DNA from: Tillus elongatus
Taxonomy: Eukaryota > Arthropoda > Insecta > Coleoptera > Cleridae
DNA length: 64,000 nt
Direction: 5' to 3'
Assembly (NCBI GenBank): GCA_964006375.1
Contig: OZ023270.1
Location: 75,541,391-75,605,390 of the forward strand
The notes below the pieces were generated by a model that did no database searches, had not been told where the DNA came from, and was given only the letters and a program-made list of their open reading frames with translations. Within the stretch, counting starts at the first letter, position 1; the number at the start of each line of letters is the position of its first letter. A program made the position numbers and the translations under genes. Of the stretch, positions 59,031-64,000 are shown in pieces.

Positions 59031-60530
59031 ACCATACTAAGTGCAGACGTTGACTATTTTCCTGGTTCGTGTTTGTTTCTTCTGTAACCGGTTTCGCCGT
59101 TTTACAGCATGATCAGACAAAAGAATTTATGGGCATTCATGACAACTATAAATTAAAATCCTTTTCTACGTTATGGTACTTTGATCCAAAAAAATAAATA
59201 TAATAAAAATTATAGATGACGTCTTTAAAAGGTCTGTGTGATGCATGTCAATATTTAACATGACAATAGAATCAACTTATACTAATAATAACCATAAAAA
59301 TTTTAACAATAAAATAACTCATTAACAATAACAGCAATAAAATGGGTTCTACATAGCGAAAATATCGACACACGTCAACATTTTACATTATTACAACTAT
59401 TTGTAATATAGTTACACGTATCTTGTTTGATGTGTTAATTTGGAGCCTCGGTGGTCCAGGGGTAAGAAAGTGTGCCTCTGAACCGAAGGATACTACGTTG
59501 GTTTGACAAGGGATTCCCTTTCATTTTTCGGTACAAACTATAATAAATTAGCACCAACCGAGGTTCTGGCATCGTATTTGAGGAAGTTAGATATCTGCAC
59601 ATTCCGCCCTTCGAAAGGAGCGTAAAGCCGTCAGTTCCGTGTCCGTGCGATGTTTGGCACGTTCAAGATCACAACCCTCTTTACAGGAAGGCAGGGGTTC
59701 GGCAAAATTTCCAGGATAGTCAAGTGAAACTGCTCTCTGGCGTCGGTGATTGACCATAGTAGAGGAAATAGGCGGACGTTAAAAAGAGAGAAGATATGTT
59801 TTTTGTGTAATTTAGAAAGAAGAACTTCCAAGAAACTGGATCAATTTGCTCATTTAAAATAATGGAGTTATTGTCATGTATGTGCATTTTCATTTGTAAA
59901 GTTTAAAAAAAGTAAAATAGTCAAGCTTGCGCCTGCCACTACAAATATATGGTGGCTTTATGCGGCTATTTACTGTGGGTCTATGTTGAGTATAGACAAT
60001 AGGTTTTGCAAATGTAAATTTGTTAACGTGGTGATTTATAAGTGCACAAAAATATTAATTGTATCTAGTATTAAAACTTATAGAGGTTGGACCGATGCAG
60101 ATTGCATTACAGTGTGTACAAGCTAATCCGTAAATTCCAGATTTTGTCAACGAACATGATTTTTCTTTTGCTTTAAATAGCCAATCAACTTCGTGTCGTA
60201 AGATTTCAAAATTTGTCTTTGCATTCGTACAGGCATTTAAAATTTTTTGAAATGTTTCCAAAAAAGATTCGAAAAACATATTTTTTATCTTTTTGTCTCT
60301 CATATTTGGATAAATCAAATTTAGCGATGATCTGCTTTCTTTTCTGTCTACCATCTTATCGTTTATTTTAATAGAGTTACCATTATTAAATGCCTTTTGT
60401 TTAATTATTGAAAGTTCTTTTTCAATTTCGTTGCAGACATACTCATTAAAAATGCATGATGTGTCATTGAATTATAGTTTGACTAGCCTTTGTGAAAAAG
60501 GGTGACCCGAACCGTATGGAATAGTTGTGT
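59031..60530 (-). mobile_element. Penelope-like retroelement fragment (second family)
   Basis: The minus strand 60354-60055 reads RSSLNLIYPNMRDKKIKNMF and EKSCSLTKSGIYGLACTHC, then NAICIGPTS: the GIY part of the GIY-YIG nuclease is intact and YIG has become CIG. The downstream (leftward) part holds a hammerhead-like motif at 59082-59117 and the inserted SINE copy G. The RT part is lost or unrecognisable beyond 60360. Confidence 0.65.
59443..59800 (+). mobile_element. tRNA-derived SINE, copy G (diverged)
   Basis: Head GAGCCTCGGTGGTCCAGGGG with a decayed B box (TTTGACAAGGG), body TAAAGCCGTCAGTTCCGTG and tail GGCGGACGTTAAAAAG. The most diverged copy. Imperfect flanks GTGTTAATTT/GTGTAATTT may be its target duplication. 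Confidence 0.8.
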
Positions 60531-60900
60531 CTGTGTAAGTAGGTTTCCTGTACTTACATTGAAAATTAAAATGAACGGCTACAGAACTTTTGTCAACTTT
60601 TTTTTGATTTCATATTACTAATAAGAAAGTTAGGAGAATTTGCTCTCGTTGATAAGTTTTAAAGTTCTTTTAGGTTTTAAAACCAGAGGATTTTCTGTTT
60701 GTGTAAGTGTTAGACAGTGTTGTTGAAGTGAATTACTGTTATAGAAGTTACCTATTGTCTAGCAGACCTTAAAATTTATTGTGAGATATTATGTTTATAT
60801 AATAAGTCTTTATTTGCATTAAAACCAGAAGAAAATAATACAAAATTCACAAGAAAATATAAACGGTTAATGTAGTACAGTTTACTATACAATTTTTTTT
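60531..60900. other. Unassigned sequence
   Basis: AT-rich. No open frame or repeat recognised. Confidence 0.4.
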
Positions 60901-60964
60901 CGTATCGTGCTTAATAACGGATATATTGAACTTTAAAGATTTTTTACGAACATTCGACAAAAAT

Positions 60965-61521
60965 GATATACCATTAACCGATAAACTCTATAGCCAACAC
61001 TACTGCCAAATCATCAGAGAAAGGGTCTATTTGAAATGAATTTTCTGGGAACATTTTAGTAAAATGAAGGACAATGACGATTGAAACTAAGACTTCAGGG
61101 TTTGTAAAACATTCTTCTTGAGACATTTTCCTTCCATAGCTCATATTAGTTTCAGGTTCATTGCCTAAATATTACCAATTTTGACGTTTAAAATCGCGAC
61201 TTTGACGTTTTGAGGAAACCCCAAATTTATTTATTTTAAATGCCTGTAACTTTTTTGTATTTTAACCTACAGTGCTAAATTTTGGTAGGTAACTTACCTA
61301 TAATGATGTAAACGCGCGTAAATTTGGTTGCCCTTACTTTGTTAATTCCGGAGATATTCGATTTTTTTCGAAAGAAAACACAAAATTTTCCGGGAAAACC
61401 TCGGCGGATTTTCCTGGCTAACGAACTTATCCAAGCCACTTACGAAAGGAAGGTACTCACCAAGTTTTATCAAAATCGGTCTATTATTTTTTAGTTATAG
61501 GTGTGACACATAAATAAATAA

Positions 61522-61581
<60 letters not shown>

Positions 61582-61680
61582 ATTTGAAGAAATTTTTTCA
61601 AAATTCAAAAGTCGGGATCTCCTCATTAGTGATTTTTTTTAAAAGAAAATTCACCAAAATAACACAAAGGAGCTTCACAG
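60965..61680 (-). mobile_element. Microsatellite-cored repeat, copy 9
   Basis: Inverted relative to copy 2 and matching it over its length: GAAAGGGTCTATTTGAAATG, TAACGAACTTATCCAAGCC, ATAGGTGTGACACATAAATA, a short (AAAT)n and (TA)n core (61527-61577), then CAAAAGTCGGGATCTCCTC and the hairpin ATTAGTGATTTT..AAAATTCACC. Confidence 0.75.
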
Positions 61681-61859
61681 GTAACTACAAATTTGTTTTA
61701 AAAAAACTTTTTTATTATTTTGTTTGCCGAACCTGCTTCGATTGAGTAGACTAAAACGGATTATCCAAACGATTAATAAGGAAAAATACCTGCCACGTTT
61801 ATAACCTGGTAGGTACATTCCTTTTGTAAATAATAATTAAATTTTCGGTAAATTTTCAG

Positions 61860-62260
61860 ATTACCACACGGGGTTTTTTTTGGAAAAAAAATGCAGAAAC
61901 ACGCTTAGAACCCATTCTAGATGCACAAACCACAAGAAAAACTTCTTTCAAACAGCCCCCAAAAAAGTTACGGGACCAGGAGCGAATAGGGGTGCTTGGC
62001 GAAGAAGATAAAAAGGAAATGTGAGCGGAAAGTGCGAAAAAAACAGCTTAGTGTGACCTCTATAAGCTGACATTATCCCATTTTGCAGCTATCCCTCCTT
62101 AAAATCCTGTTTACCCCACTCAGAACCCCTATTCACCACAGGTCCCGTAACTTTCTTGGGGGTTGTTACTAAGAAACTTTTCTTGTTTATTCATTGAGGA
62201 TGGTTGTAGGCATGTAAAAGAAGACCGGGGGGTAAAACACCCAGAGACGAAGCAAATATG
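61860..62260. repeat. Foldback repeat, single-fold relative of the 52-kb palindrome
   Basis: CACAAGAAAAACTTC, then GTTACGGGACCAGGAGCGAA and AGGGGTGCTT on the left face their complements on the right (GAACCCCTATTCACCACAGG, CCCGTAACTTTCTTGGGGG). It has the module twice in opposite orientation, whereas the 52-kb palindrome has it four times. Confidence 0.7.
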
Positions 62261-62692
62261 TTAAATAAGTAAAACCTCGTGTACAAAAATTATTGTGTTG
62301 TTGTAGGCTAAGTACTTTTCAATACCTCCTCGTATGTAGGATATAACATTACTGAAAAACTAAAATTAAAATATTTGTGAAACAAACATTTATTGGTATA
62401 AATTGTTTCGTTGCTCAAGAATAATTTCCAACTAACATTTACATCTTACAGGAAAAATTATTTGGTAACATAAACGCAAACGCAAACGCAAACTCTGCAG
62501 TAATATAATAAATCCCGGTCGTTTTATAAGACGGCCATGGAAAGAGGGCCTCAATAAGATACAATCAAAGTGAGGAGAACAAAAATACTATGTTTGTGCC
62601 GGGAGAGAGAAAATATAATTTATCTTTAAGTTTCTAAATTAAGGACGCTATCAGTCTTGTATTTAAAAGATGTCCCGTCTTATCTTCCTGTT

Positions 62693-62758
62693 GTATAAAA
62701 ACAAGGACGGAAGGGCGACCGGCGTAGAGCGCAGAAGAGGGAGACGGCACTAAACTTG
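62693..62758 (+). promoter_or_regulatory. Candidate core promoter and non-coding first exon
   Basis: GTATAAAA at 62693-62700 in a short GC-richer patch. About 25-30 bp downstream begins GGCGTAGAGCGCAGAAGAGG, which runs to a strong donor CTTG|GTAAGTG at 62758/62759. The arrangement fits an insect TATA promoter with a short 5'-UTR exon. No Inr match is clear and there is no transcript evidence. Confidence 0.3.
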
Positions 62759-63003
62759 GTAAGTGAACATTTTTAATGAATAAAGTGTATTCAAGGAGAA
62801 ACAATTTTGAAAAACGACTTTCTTTGTGTTTAGACCATTAAGAACTAATTGCAACGTTTTAATTTTAAGGTCTGCAAGATAACTTTTGACAATCTAGTGA
62901 ATGCCTGTAATTTATTATAGTTTTTATTTGGAATCGTCCCTTGTAAGCAATTTCGCCGTTCGGGCCCCCATTCTTGCCTCCGTGATTTACACGTAAATTT
63001 CAG

Positions 63004-63159
63004 AGCAACACACCTAAAATGATGATCGCTTTAGCAGTTCCCTTCGCTGAGTGGTTATCTCTGCATTCTTGTCTTCACCTGTATTATGTAAACAGCGCTA
63101 CCTATTTTAGTATGATTTTATTACCACGACTTAAGTCAAGAAACGAAGACCTGTTTTAA
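63004..63159 (+). CDS. Candidate second exon with a 46-residue open frame
   Basis: Acceptor AAATTTCAG|AGCAAC at 63003/63004 follows the candidate exon by a 245-bp intron. The first ATG (63019, context CTAAAATGATG) opens MMIALAVPFAEWLSLHSCL and stops at TAA 63157-63159. A hydrophobic start could be a signal peptide, but the frame is short and no family is recognised. The true gene may splice on beyond the window, or this may be chance. Confidence 0.25.
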   Translation, partial: SNTPKMMIALAVPFAEWLSLHSCLHLYYVNSATYFSMILLPRLKSRNEDLF

Positions 63160-63221
63160 GAAATTTTATGAAAAGAAAACTTTGTATGTCTACATTGCAT
63201 ACAGATGTTCCCAAAATAAAA

Positions 63222-63909
<688 letters not shown>

Positions 63910-64000
63910 TATTTTCACAAACCACCTTCTGAAATCTGTTTATGGTGCCAACCTCACATGGCAGACGTTCTTCATTGAACCTAACGTCCGTATATCGAAT

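Overview
The window is eukaryotic nuclear DNA, almost certainly from an insect with a large, repeat-rich genome. The evidence is split exons with GT..AG introns, an animal type I fatty acid synthase (FAS) gene, and arthropod-type transposons. A degenerate TCAGG-like tract hints at a beetle, but this is weak and the species cannot be named from the sequence.

Region 1 (1-32952): the 3' half of one FAS gene on the + strand. Twelve exons read in one continuous frame (892 residues, then TAG). They cover, in order, the enoyl reductase (NADPH motif GAGGVG), the ketoreductase (GGLGGFG; NYG), the acyl carrier protein (GMDS) and the thioesterase (Ser-Asp-His). The ketosynthase, acyltransferase and dehydratase parts must lie upstream of base 1. 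Five introns are short (54-372 bp). Six are long (3-7 kb) and filled with mobile elements: a Penelope-like inverted pair (3.7-5.8 kb), RTE-like LINEs (0.2-1.7, 12.8-13.9, 23.9-26.0 kb), a Jockey-type LINE with a 14-bp target duplication (14.4-17.5 kb), copies of a second Jockey/CR1-group LINE (19.2 and 28.6 kb), a near-intact Tc1/mariner-type transposon with terminal inverted repeats over 500 bp (20.9-23.2 kb), and tRNA-derived SINEs (7.8 and 27.3 kb). Five of the six LINEs lie antisense to FAS.

Region 2 (32953-53400): repeat-dominated 3' flank. It holds a third, heavily interrupted long-TIR transposon (33.6-40.0 kb) hosting a SINE and a Jockey/CR1-group LINE, a second compact long-TIR element (40.6-42.7 kb), a tRNA-Gly-like relic (44.4 kb), more SINEs, a 49.6-50.9 kb LINE, and a nested palindrome with a 17-G run (52.1-52.9 kb).

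Region 3 (53400-64000): mostly unassigned sequence. It also has a RNase H-bearing LINE with a 12-bp target duplication (55.3-57.3 kb), a Penelope-like fragment (60.1 kb), a foldback repeat (61.9-62.3 kb), and a tentative promoter and first exons of another gene (62.7-63.2 kb).

Across the window at least ten copies of one AT-rich family recur. Its members have a (TA)n or (AC)n core, a hairpin carrying AGTGAATTTT on one side, and an end reading GGACGCAGCAAGTGCGTTA on the other. With the SINE family, the hammerhead-like motifs and the nested palindromes, these are the most likely undescribed items. No CRISPR array, rRNA or intact tRNA gene was seen.
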